From the NCBI RefSeq assembly GCF_900095795.1, contig NZ_LT608328.1, positions 1,481,001 to 1,545,000 of the forward strand: a stretch of DNA of 64,000 bases. Reading direction: 5' to 3'. Origin of the DNA: Petrimonas mucosa. Its GTDB lineage: Bacteria > Bacteroidota > Bacteroidia > Bacteroidales > Dysgonomonadaceae. The notes under the pieces are model-generated. The model was not told where the DNA came from and did not search any database. It worked only from the letters and a program-made list of their open reading frames with translations. The position numbers and the translations under genes are program-made. How positions within the stretch are numbered: position 1 is the stretch's first letter; each line of letters begins with the position of its first letter. Positions 26,955 to 35,960 of this stretch are shown here, in pieces.

Positions 26955-28133
26955 ATGAAACCAAAAATATTATTATTTCTCCTTGTTATATTTTCTCTTA
27001 TATTTACTGGATGTAAAGAAGAATATCCCGGTCCGCTTTATGAAGACGAATCAATTCCGTCTCCGGTTGAAAATGTACAAGTAAAGAATATACCCGGGGG
27101 GGCAAGATTAAAATATACCCTTCCTGAAAGTGAAAATATTTTATATGTGAAGGCAGTTTATGAGTATCCTGAAGGCAACATACGAAATGTAATATCCTCC
27201 GCGTATACGGATACTCTTCTGATTAATGGGATTGGAGATACAAAAGAAATTGAAATAGAATTGTATTGTGTCAATCGAAGTGAGCAAGAATCTGAACCTG
27301 TCAAAGTAAAGATAAATCCATTAACACCTCCTGTAAAATTAATTAGGGAGTCGTTTGTAATGCAGGAAACTTTTGGAGGTGTAATGGTATCTTTCACCAA
27401 TCCTACAAGAGCTGACGTGGTACTTACCATAATGATAAATAATGATAATGAATGGCAACCCCTGGAAACACTATATACGAATAAGGATCAAGGTGCTTTT
27501 GCTGCGAGAGGACAAGATTCTGTTTTAGCAGAGTTTGGTGTATTTGTAAAGGACAGGTGGAACAATAGATCGGATACTTTAATAATGTATTTAAAACCAT
27601 TATTCGAGACTCAAATTCCACCTCCAACACCTATATATTCACTATTCAATGATTATAATAAGTTTTATAATAATTATACATACAGTTATCTTTTTGATGG
27701 AATTTATGGGGATCCAGCAGCAACAAACTACGCAGGCACATTATTAAATTCTCCAGCATCAAAATTACCACAATCTTTTACGTTTGACTTTGGGAAACCT
27801 ACTGAAATAAGTCGTTATAAATATTGGATGAGAACAAATAGTTATTTCAATTTTGGGTCTCCTGAGATTTGGGAGATTTGGGGAGCCAATGAATTGGACG
27901 CTGACTGGAGTAAATGGACATTCATATCAGAATTTAAGGCTGTTAAACCATCGGGGCTACCTGTTGGCACTTTAAGCGCAGAGGATCGTGCAACAGCAGA
28001 AGCTGGTCTCGACTTTGAGTTTCCTGTCGGAACTCCCAGATATCGTTATCTTAGGTGGAAAACTACTAAGAATTTTGGCAGTGTAGATTATGTACAATTC
28101 ACTGAACTAATTTTTTGGGGTAATCAGAATTAA
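26955..28133 (+). CDS. Surface lipoprotein, DUF4959/DUF5126/DUF5000-type
   Basis: Predicted surface lipoprotein of 392 aa (signal ending FTGCKEE). The layout is typical of accessory proteins in these loci. A first fibronectin-like module (about 30-120; VENVQVKNIPGGARLKYTLP) and a second one (about 125-215; GGVMVSFTNPTRADVVLTIM) precede a C-terminal F5/8-type discoidin-like domain (about 225-392; SFTFDFGKPTEISRYKYW, RYRYLRWKTTKNFG). The last domain suggests carbohydrate binding. It starts 35 bp after susD, so the genes are probably co-transcribed. Domain names are from memory of the family; the ligand is unknown. Confidence 0.8.
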   Translation: MKPKILLFLLVIFSLIFTGCKEEYPGPLYEDESIPSPVENVQVKNIPGGARLKYTLPESENILYVKAVYEYPEGNIRNVISSAYTDTLLINGIGDTKEIEIELYCVNRSEQESEPVKVKINPLTPPVKLIRESFVMQETFGGVMVSFTNPTRADVVLTIMINNDNEWQPLETLYTNKDQGAFAARGQDSVLAEFGVFVKDRWNNRSDTLIMYLKPLFETQIPPPTPIYSLFNDYNKFYNNYTYSYLFDGIYGDPAATNYAGTLLNSPASKLPQSFTFDFGKPTEISRYKYWMRTNSYFNFGSPEIWEIWGANELDADWSKWTFISEFKAVKPSGLPVGTLSAEDRATAEAGLDFEFPVGTPRYRYLRWKTTKNFGSVDYVQFTELIFWGNQN

Positions 28134-28144
28134 ATTGAAAAATT

Positions 28145-29335
28145 ATGAGAAATATTGAATATTATATTATCGCATTTTTATCTGTCATTACATTTTTGCG
28201 TTGCAAAGATATGAATTCTACTTACTTGGAGTATCTTGAAGGTGGCGAAATAATTTATGTAAGTAAAGCTGATTCTCTTGTGGCTCGTTCCGGATTAAAT
28301 AGTGTAACACTTTCGTGGATACCTGGGGTTGACAATAAAGCGGTATACGCTAAGATCTATTGGAATAATCGAGAAGATTCGATGGAATACAATATCCCAC
28401 CAAATCTCGATCGTATAAATGTTTCCATTGCTCTTCCCGAAGGTGCATACTCTTTCGAAGTATTTACTTTTGATGCATTAGGTAATAAGTCGATCGCGGC
28501 AACAGCAGAGGGCTCATCTTATGGTGATTACTACATGTCAACTTTAACTGACAGAGTAATCGAACGTTCCTCTTATAGGGTTATACATTGGGGTGAGCCT
28601 TATAATAATATGGCTGGAGTAGAGGTAGTATATAAAGATTTTGATGGTAAACTGAAAAAATTGTTCGTGAAGAATACCGAAAGTTATACGATTATTCCTG
28701 ATTATAAATATTATTCGGAAATTCAATACAGAACTTTCTACTTTCCTGATGAAAATTCGGTTGATACATTTTTCACAGATTTTAAAACCGTAACACTTGA
28801 CAGTATTGTCGATAGTAGTTGGTTTTTAAGATGGAATAACGAATTCTTTCCCTATAAACAGTTCGGTACTTATCCAATTGAACGAATGTGGGACGGTAAT
28901 ACAAATGCTGATTTCGGATATGTTTGGGAGGATGCGGTACTTCCAGCAAGTATTACTTTCGATATTGGTCAATTAGCTATATTGAAGAAAATGAGATTAT
29001 TTTCCCATTATAATCCGTCTTTTCTGTACAAATATGGACATCTTAAACATTTTCAAGTATGGGGATCTCAAAATCCTAATGCATCATCGGCATTTGAAGA
29101 TTGGATTTTTCTTGGTGAATTCAACTCACACAGGCCATCCGGTTTAGCTGATAATATTGCCCCAACACCCGAAGATCTGGCTTATGCCTCTCAAGGTGAG
29201 TATTTCAATTTAAATCAGACAAACACGGAGATACGATATATTCGTATAGTAGTGTTGTCAGTTTATAGTGGCTCAACAGCATACTTCCCTAGAATTAATA
29301 TAACTGAACTTACGTTCTGGGGAGATGTAAGATGA
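28145..29335 (+). CDS. Surface protein with DUF4998-like and discoidin-like domains
   Basis: Protein of 396 aa with a hydrophobic signal ending in LRCKDM, a plausible lipobox. The first domain (about 30-130; SGLNSVTLSWIPG, KAVYAKIYWNN) looks like DUF4998. A middle part follows, then a C-terminal discoidin-like beta sandwich (about 240-396; ASITFDIGQLAILKKMRL, EIRYIRIVVLS). It ends in FWGD as its neighbour ends in FWGN, and the two proteins share the same C-terminal layout, so they are probably a pair binding related parts of the glycan. Spacing of 11 bp to the preceding gene supports one operon. Confidence 0.75.
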   Translation: MRNIEYYIIAFLSVITFLRCKDMNSTYLEYLEGGEIIYVSKADSLVARSGLNSVTLSWIPGVDNKAVYAKIYWNNREDSMEYNIPPNLDRINVSIALPEGAYSFEVFTFDALGNKSIAATAEGSSYGDYYMSTLTDRVIERSSYRVIHWGEPYNNMAGVEVVYKDFDGKLKKLFVKNTESYTIIPDYKYYSEIQYRTFYFPDENSVDTFFTDFKTVTLDSIVDSSWFLRWNNEFFPYKQFGTYPIERMWDGNTNADFGYVWEDAVLPASITFDIGQLAILKKMRLFSHYNPSFLYKYGHLKHFQVWGSQNPNASSAFEDWIFLGEFNSHRPSGLADNIAPTPEDLAYASQGEYFNLNQTNTEIRYIRIVVLSVYSGSTAYFPRINITELTFWGDVR

Positions 29336-29379
29336 CACAATTTTAAAGTATATTATTTAATTATTAAACAAATAAAGTA

Positions 29380-30582
29380 ATGAACAGACGTAAATTTATG
29401 CAATCTGCAGTAATAGGTGCCACAGCGATGACTGTGGCACCGAGACTTGCTTTTTCCCAAAGTAAATTGACAAAAAACAAGGTAAGAATTGGAATTATTG
29501 GTGGTCGATTCGGTGCTGGATTTCACTTTCATGATCATCCTGATTGTATTGTAGAAGCAGTTTCAGATCTTATTCCGGAGAGGCTACAGAAATTGAAGAC
29601 TGTATATAAGTGTGATAAAAGTTATCCAAGTCTCGAAAAACTCATTAAAGATCCAAAAATTGATGCCGTTTTCATTGCTACAGGTGCACCCGATCATGCA
29701 AGACATGTGATTGCTTCCTTAAAAGCGGGCAAACATGTATTATGCGCTGTGCCTGCTGCAATGACGCTTGAGGAATGTGATGATATACTGAATGAGGTTA
29801 AAAGAACAGGGTTAACATACATGATGGCAGAGACAAGTGTATGGAGACAAAGTATGATTTCCGTGAAAAAATTCTATAAGGAAGGTGCTTTTGGGAATAT
29901 TATGAGTTATGCTGCTCAATATAATCATCCAGGACTCGAATCATTGTATATTGAGAATGGCAAAAAAACCTGGCGTTATGGATTGCCGCCAATGTTATAT
30001 CCTACACACTGCACTGGTTTTGTTGTGGGTCTTACAAAAGAACGACTAACCGAGGTTACTTGTATTGGTTGGGGAGATAATGATCCTGTTCTGAGAGATA
30101 ACCAATATAATAATCCGTTCTGGAATGAGTCAGCACTATTCAAAACGAATAAAGGACTGTCTTTTCATATGGAGGTAAATTGGAAAGGAGCTTTAAGAAG
30201 TGCGGAGCGTGGAGAATGGCATGGTGATGCGATGAGTGTTGTAATGTCTCATGGAGCAGGATCCAATACAGTATTGGTAAAGGCTGGTGAGAAGATCGTT
30301 AAAGATGAAGGCGGCTTTAATGTGAAAGCTAATACAGTGGAGCAGTTTACAATTCCTAAGTGGTGGGAAACAGATATGTTGCCTGAATCATTGCGTTACA
30401 ACAGCGGACATGAAGGCTCACATACTTTTATCACGCATGAGTTTATTGATTCAATTATTAATGACAGAACGCCAGAAGTGGATATATATCAGGCTCTTGC
30501 AATGACTGCTCCTGGAATTGTGGCACATCAATCTGCTATTAAAGGTGGTGAACTGTTAAAAATACCTTCTTTTGATAAATAA
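29380..30582 (+). CDS. Gfo/Idh/MocA-fold protein with Tat signal, GH109-like
   Basis: NAD-binding protein of 400 aa with a twin-arginine signal (NRRKFMQ at 2-8, then a hydrophobic stretch), so it is exported folded with cofactor. The Rossmann part begins VRIGIIGGRFGAGF. In typical dehydrogenases of this fold GKHVLCEKP supplies a catalytic lysine. Here the loop is KHVLCAVPAA (119-127), so the lysine is absent. To my recollection GH109 glycosidases, which use NAD to cleave N-acetylgalactosaminides, also carry a VP loop in this place. The C-terminal part has YPTHCTG and THEFIDSIINDR. A redox role on a sugar is the alternative. A shorter paralogue without the signal lies at 48502-49644. Confidence 0.75.
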   Translation: MNRRKFMQSAVIGATAMTVAPRLAFSQSKLTKNKVRIGIIGGRFGAGFHFHDHPDCIVEAVSDLIPERLQKLKTVYKCDKSYPSLEKLIKDPKIDAVFIATGAPDHARHVIASLKAGKHVLCAVPAAMTLEECDDILNEVKRTGLTYMMAETSVWRQSMISVKKFYKEGAFGNIMSYAAQYNHPGLESLYIENGKKTWRYGLPPMLYPTHCTGFVVGLTKERLTEVTCIGWGDNDPVLRDNQYNNPFWNESALFKTNKGLSFHMEVNWKGALRSAERGEWHGDAMSVVMSHGAGSNTVLVKAGEKIVKDEGGFNVKANTVEQFTIPKWWETDMLPESLRYNSGHEGSHTFITHEFIDSIINDRTPEVDIYQALAMTAPGIVAHQSAIKGGELLKIPSFDK

Positions 30583-30636
30583 TTCATGAATGTGAAATTA
30601 CAAAAAAAGAAAAATAAATTTACCCAAATTGACGTT

Positions 30637-32325
30637 ATGATTAGATCATCAATATATATCTTAATTTATATTATATCATTTTCTCTTTGCTCTTGTAAAA
30701 TGCAAAGTAGTGCATTACATGTTGCGTCAAAAAAGAAGATTCCAGTAATATATTCTTCAGTTGAAGGAATTGAAATTGAAAGAGGAAAGAAATTATTGAG
30801 TTCTTTTTTTATGGATAGAGAGTTGGAGAGTGATTTAATTGAATTGAATGCTTTATCATCTTTTGAGAAGAATAAAGCTTATATTATTCTTGAGACACTT
30901 GATAATCACCCCCTTTCTGATATTTTTGGATTGGATTTAATGGGATTGAGCAATTCTCATTCGGAATCACACATGATAAAAGCATTCTCATCTCACAATG
31001 GTGGGGATTTTATTTTTGTTGTTGGTAAAGATGCGGATGGTGTTGAATCTGGGATTCATTATTTATTTAGTAAATTGAATTGTAACCTTACTGGAAATAA
31101 TTGGAGAATATATTGTCCTGTATTTGAAGAAATAAGGAAGCCATTTTTTTCGATACGTGAGGCTACGCTCTGTCCTACGGGGAGAGCCATCCCTGATAAT
31201 CCAATGATTAATTATGAAAATTGGAACTCGGAACGTTTATCACGTTATCCATCATTTTTAAGATCTTGTGGATTTAACTCCTTACAATTAATGGAATTAA
31301 TCACATATAATGCTTCAACCGGTGAATGGCAAGGAGGATATCGTGGTGGATTACCGAAAGATAAAACAATTGATGATATTGAAAACGTATTAAAAACGCT
31401 AATTGACGAAGCACATAATGAGGGGATGAGAGTTAGCCAGTATATTTGGGGATCGCCAGCAGATGGCAACAAATGGGACGATATTAGAACGAGACCTAAA
31501 AGACAAGAATTTTACAAAGAACTGGCTAAACGTTACGGGGAAAAAGTAGATCACATAATCACTCACTGGGTAGATGAAGGGACAGAAGGAGGTTATGAGA
31601 CGCCATTAACGGCAACCATGTTTATCTGGAATGAATATAAAAAATACAATCCAAATGTTCAGGTTACTTGTGATGCATGGTTTAACAAAGATTTGTATAA
31701 CGGAATTTCATCTGAAAAGTATGCTAGTAAAGATGTAGCAATAGCTATTGAAAGGTGGTATAATAAAGAGCGGGCTGAACAGATTCAAAATTCTGGCCGT
31801 AAAGTAGGTATCTGGGGATGGTATTTAAGTGATTTTGAGATGACTTATGGGCCGAATATTTATACTAAAACATTAGATAAATATTATACAGACTTACCCG
31901 AAGAAGCAAGTGTTCAAGTTGACTGGATTTCTTCAGAACTATGTTTTCACGGTTTACCATCTAGGATAAACATGTATGTAGTGGGACGTAAAATGTGGAA
32001 TCCAAAAACACCATTGGAAAATATTTTATATGATTATTGTAAGGCAATGTATGGAGAACCAAACGCTGATAACATGAAATTTATTTATGAAACAGTTGAG
32101 GAAGGTCAAAAAGAAGTACGTTACGGGATGGTTGAAAAAGATCGTTATGCTAATGTTTTAGAAACACTTGAATTTCAAGAAAAAGTTGATCTGGCTTTAA
32201 AAAAAATTGATGAAGTTCGAATTTCACCACATTGGATATCGAATTTCTCTGACATAGCTTCGGTCCATGATGATATTATCAATCTTAAAACGTGGTTGAT
32301 AGAATTTAAACAACAAATACAGTAA
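30637..32325 (+). CDS. TIM-barrel glycosidase-like lipoprotein, family not recognised
   Basis: Lipoprotein of 562 aa. ATG at 30637 is preferred over 30586 because MIRSSIYILIYII leads straight to a lipobox (SLCSCK). An N-terminal alpha/beta domain (about 40-180; FIFVVGKDADGVESGIHYLFSKL) resembles the accessory domain before GH20, GH67 and GH84 barrels. The barrel part (about 185-500) has FNSLQLMELI, GMRVSQYIWG and IITHWVDEGTEGG with candidate catalytic acids (D, E), then VTCDAWF and VGIWGWYLSDFEM. The sequence does not match any one family that I know. It follows the GH109-like gene closely, and the two may act on the same linkage. Confidence 0.6.
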   Translation: MIRSSIYILIYIISFSLCSCKMQSSALHVASKKKIPVIYSSVEGIEIERGKKLLSSFFMDRELESDLIELNALSSFEKNKAYIILETLDNHPLSDIFGLDLMGLSNSHSESHMIKAFSSHNGGDFIFVVGKDADGVESGIHYLFSKLNCNLTGNNWRIYCPVFEEIRKPFFSIREATLCPTGRAIPDNPMINYENWNSERLSRYPSFLRSCGFNSLQLMELITYNASTGEWQGGYRGGLPKDKTIDDIENVLKTLIDEAHNEGMRVSQYIWGSPADGNKWDDIRTRPKRQEFYKELAKRYGEKVDHIITHWVDEGTEGGYETPLTATMFIWNEYKKYNPNVQVTCDAWFNKDLYNGISSEKYASKDVAIAIERWYNKERAEQIQNSGRKVGIWGWYLSDFEMTYGPNIYTKTLDKYYTDLPEEASVQVDWISSELCFHGLPSRINMYVVGRKMWNPKTPLENILYDYCKAMYGEPNADNMKFIYETVEEGQKEVRYGMVEKDRYANVLETLEFQEKVDLALKKIDEVRISPHWISNFSDIASVHDDIINLKTWLIEFKQQIQ

Positions 32326-32555
32326 CATTACTGACATTGTAGTTAAACATGTCTGTTTAGAGGATTAGTTGCACCCTGATTTAACCAGAAAATTGTAGGT
32401 GAAATAAGTAAGATCAAACTACCTATCATATACAAAAAATAATGATATGAATATTAAAATAATCTATAAGTAGAAGAATATCAGTTATATATGTGGTAAA
32501 TATAATAGGATGCTTTAAACACCTATACCTAAGTGTTTAATTGCATATAAATCAT

Positions 32556-34556
32556 ATGGAAATCAACAAAAATACAACTATTATACTACAAGGAAAAAGA
32601 ATATACCTGTGCCTGGCTTTTCTAGTCTCCCTATTTATGGTGACACTACACGGTTGTGGGGATGAGAAAATTCCTGAGACTGAAAAAACCGAGTTTCGCA
32701 TCACAGGAATCTCACTCCCTACTAGCCTGGAAATCAGGAAAAATGGGGAGATCACCCTTACAGGGAAAGGATTTGAAGTAGGAGACCTGATAAATTTTGT
32801 TGTTTTTAATGATGAAAACAGCAAATTCTCGACGAAGGTGCTTTCAGTAACGAGTCAATCGGCACTCTTCAAGCTGCCGGTTAACCTATCGTCAGGTACA
32901 TATAGTCTTTCGGTCACCAGGGATAGCCAAACACTCACACTAGGTACTATCCAGATCATTATTATAGCTGATAATGACATCCCCGACAATGCCATTCCCG
33001 ATATACAGGGGATGACGGTAAAGGGGGTGGTCTATTGTGATGATGAGGGTATTCCCGGGGTAGTGGTTTCTGATGGGTACGAGGTCACCATAACCGACGA
33101 GAACGGTATTTACTACCTTCCTTCTGACAAACAGAGCGGGTATATCTTCATCTCTGTACCCGGTAACTATGAGGTCCCTAACAATAAAAATCTACCACAA
33201 TTTTATCAGCGGCTTGCAGGAGGAAGTAAGGTGGAACAGATAGATTTCTCCCTGATCAAGGTAGACAATTCAAACCACGTAGTACTGGCTATGGCTGATT
33301 GGCACCTGGCAAACCGGACAAATGACTTGGAACAGTTCACCAGCGGCTTTCTAGTTGACGTAAACAACATTATCCGGGATTACCAATCGAAAGGGGTGAA
33401 AGTTTACGGGTTGACACTCGGGGACATGAGCTGGGATCGATACTGGTATGATAATTCTTTCGCATTGCCTGAATATCTCACCATGATGAACAAGATTAAC
33501 TGCCCCATATTCAACGTGATGGGCAATCACGACAATGATCCTTACATCTCAGGGGACTGGGCATCAGAACAGACTTTCAAAGACATTGTGGGACCTACAT
33601 ATTACGCATTCAACCTGGGAAAGATACACTATATTGTCTTAGACAACATCGAATACATAAATTTGGGTGGTGCTCAGGGGGTCGTGGGACAGCGAAATTA
33701 CAACAAAACTATTGTACAGCGACAAAGGGTGTGGTTGAAAAGGCACCTTGCTACGATTGAGGACAAGGACACACCGATCGTGATCGGTATGCATGCTCCC
33801 TTGCACGGACGTGTGAAAGTGGACAACAATGGTAGTTACCAGCCAAAAATCACAATGGAGAATGGAGATCTCCTGGTATCAGACCTTTCGGGATTTTCCA
33901 ATGTACATCTTCTTACTGGTCACTCCCATATCAATTATGCCGTAAATGCATCCTCCACATTGATGGAACACAACATCGGTGCAGTATGTGCCACCTGGTG
34001 GTGGACCGGATCGAACGGTTATGCCGGCAATCATATCTGTAAAGATGGTAGTCCCGGTGGTTACAGTGTATGGGAATTGAATAATAGGGAGATCGAATGG
34101 TATTACAAAAGCATCGGGTATGATAGAACCTATCAGTTCAGGGCATATGACCTGAACACGGTACATATCACTGCCGCAACACATGCACCGAACTCTAGTG
34201 ACGTGTTGCTGGCTCCCTATGCGAAAGAGTATGCCACTCCCGGAAACCTAAACGAGGTATTGATCAATGTGTTCGGATACGATGATGAGTGGGAGGTAGA
34301 GGTGAAAGAGAACGAGAACATGCTTGAGGTGAAACGGGTGAAAACTCATGACCCTCTGCACATCATTTCCTACACGGCGCTTAGACTTAATGACGGAGCC
34401 GAACCAAACTTTGCCACCCATAATACCTCTCACATGTTTAAAGCGAAAGCAGCCAGCGCCACCTCTTCACTTCAAATAACAGTAAAAGACCGCTTTGGAA
34501 ATATCTATTCCGAAATAATGGAGCGACCCAAAGCTTTTACTTATTCCATGAAATAA
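32556..34556 (+). CDS. Calcineurin-like phosphoesterase lipoprotein
   Basis: Secreted metallophosphoesterase of about 666 aa from ATG 32556; an upstream TTG at 32541 is less likely. Signal and lipobox end in LHGCGDE. An Ig or IPT-like module covers about 45-135, then a MetallophosN-like beta domain (VKGVVYCDDEGIPGVVV), the metal-binding core and a C-terminal beta domain. Core motifs are MADWHLA (D, H), LTLGDMSWD, VMGNHDND, IGMHAPLHG and LTGHSHIN. The substrate is unknown; removal of phosphate from a glycan is possible. Base composition is visibly less AT-rich than in the genes before it, and a 230-bp gap precedes it, so it may start a new transcription unit or be a separate acquisition. Confidence 0.88.
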   Translation: MEINKNTTIILQGKRIYLCLAFLVSLFMVTLHGCGDEKIPETEKTEFRITGISLPTSLEIRKNGEITLTGKGFEVGDLINFVVFNDENSKFSTKVLSVTSQSALFKLPVNLSSGTYSLSVTRDSQTLTLGTIQIIIIADNDIPDNAIPDIQGMTVKGVVYCDDEGIPGVVVSDGYEVTITDENGIYYLPSDKQSGYIFISVPGNYEVPNNKNLPQFYQRLAGGSKVEQIDFSLIKVDNSNHVVLAMADWHLANRTNDLEQFTSGFLVDVNNIIRDYQSKGVKVYGLTLGDMSWDRYWYDNSFALPEYLTMMNKINCPIFNVMGNHDNDPYISGDWASEQTFKDIVGPTYYAFNLGKIHYIVLDNIEYINLGGAQGVVGQRNYNKTIVQRQRVWLKRHLATIEDKDTPIVIGMHAPLHGRVKVDNNGSYQPKITMENGDLLVSDLSGFSNVHLLTGHSHINYAVNASSTLMEHNIGAVCATWWWTGSNGYAGNHICKDGSPGGYSVWELNNREIEWYYKSIGYDRTYQFRAYDLNTVHITAATHAPNSSDVLLAPYAKEYATPGNLNEVLINVFGYDDEWEVEVKENENMLEVKRVKTHDPLHIISYTALRLNDGAEPNFATHNTSHMFKAKAASATSSLQITVKDRFGNIYSEIMERPKAFTYSMK

Positions 34557-34567
34557 ATAAACTACAT

Positions 34568-35956
34568 ATGAATTGTTTTGTTGGTATAGATATTGGAACG
34601 AGTGTTACAAAATGTATTTTGATTTCGCAGAGTGGTAAGATATTATCTCACATAAAGAAGTCTAATATCTATATATATGGTAGTTCAAATCGAGTAGAAT
34701 TCAGTGTCGATGAGAGGTACGAGAGTATTTGTTCATTGCTTAGAACTTTATTATTGAAAAAGCCCGAAGGAGCGAGCGTATTGGCGATCTGCATTAGTGG
34801 TGCAAGCGGGAATGCTTTGCTACTGGATGGATCCAGAAAACCATTAACGAACGCAGTAAGCTGGCTTGATGAGAGAGCGAATTCCTCATTCGAAACTCTT
34901 TTAACTCCATTTTCCTCTCACTATATATACGCTATCACCGGGTGGCCCAGAATATCATCCTTTCCATTAGTCTATTTTTCCTGGATGAAAGAGAATGAAC
35001 CGGAAGTTTATCATTCAGCAACCTATCGGGTTACAGACTTCGTTTATTACAATTACAGATTGACTAACAATTGGTTTATTGATACCTCTACAGCAACAAA
35101 TAGCTATCTCCTGGATCAAAAAAAGATGCAATATCATCAACCCTTCCTTGATTATCTGGATATTAAAAAAGAGAGCTTGCCCGAGATCGTCAAGAGTGGG
35201 ACACCCATCGGTTTTGTCACAAAACAGGCCGCAGACGAAACACACTTACCGGCTGGGACCCCTGTAATTGCGGGGTCGTTTGACCACCCGTCTGCAGCCA
35301 GAGGAACAGGCATGACACAAGTTGGAGATTTACTTCTATCATGTGGAACATCCTGGGTGGGGTTTTGTCCGGTTGATAACCGCGATAAAGCGCTGAAAGA
35401 AGATTTACTTGTTGATCCCTTTTTATTTCCCGATGGTCCCTGGGGAGCAATGTTTTCTTATGCAGGCCTGGGAAACATTATAAATGAATATCTCGATATC
35501 TTGTCGAAAAGAACGAAGTTTGGATTGTCAAAATTTGACGAAGAGATCAAGTCTTGGAATCTTAGAGAAAATAAATGCCTTTTCAATATCCTGCAAAAGG
35601 ATATTTTTCCAGAAGCATATATTGACTATCTGATGGAAAGTTTCAATGTAAAGGAAATATACAAATCAATGATCGGATCTGTTTGTGCGATCATGGAGGA
35701 TAAAATATCTCATTTTCAACATTCCAGCAACAGAGTAAATCAAATAACCATGGTAGGTGGATATTCAAAAAGCAAGTTTTGGCCCCAGGTTTTATCCAAT
35801 TACCTCGATATGCCAATTTCTTTAAATAATTGTGAATTTGCAGGTTGCATAGGAGCAGTGATGTTAGCCGGAATGGGTGTTGGTCTATTCGAAAATGAAT
35901 CTGACGCTTACAGGAAATTGCATATTACATCCACACAACTAACACCAAACTCTTGA
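34568..35956 (+). CDS. FGGY-family carbohydrate kinase
   Basis: ATP-dependent kinase for a ketose, polyol or related sugar, 462 aa. The N-terminal phosphate-binding loop is VGIDIGTSVTKC, and a second motif is ICISGASGNALLLD. The presumed catalytic base lies in AGSFDHPSAARGTG near residue 238, and LLLSCGTSWVGF is nearby. The ribonuclease H-like C-terminal domain has MVGGYSKSKFWPQVLS. It is slightly shorter than xylulokinase (about 490). It starts 11 bp after the phosphoesterase and ends 4 bp before the symporter, within one tight operon. Substrate cannot be read from sequence; the adjacent FucI-like isomerase suggests a ketose. Confidence 0.9.
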   Translation: MNCFVGIDIGTSVTKCILISQSGKILSHIKKSNIYIYGSSNRVEFSVDERYESICSLLRTLLLKKPEGASVLAICISGASGNALLLDGSRKPLTNAVSWLDERANSSFETLLTPFSSHYIYAITGWPRISSFPLVYFSWMKENEPEVYHSATYRVTDFVYYNYRLTNNWFIDTSTATNSYLLDQKKMQYHQPFLDYLDIKKESLPEIVKSGTPIGFVTKQAADETHLPAGTPVIAGSFDHPSAARGTGMTQVGDLLLSCGTSWVGFCPVDNRDKALKEDLLVDPFLFPDGPWGAMFSYAGLGNIINEYLDILSKRTKFGLSKFDEEIKSWNLRENKCLFNILQKDIFPEAYIDYLMESFNVKEIYKSMIGSVCAIMEDKISHFQHSSNRVNQITMVGGYSKSKFWPQVLSNYLDMPISLNNCEFAGCIGAVMLAGMGVGLFENESDAYRKLHITSTQLTPNS

Positions 35957-35960
35957 TGAT

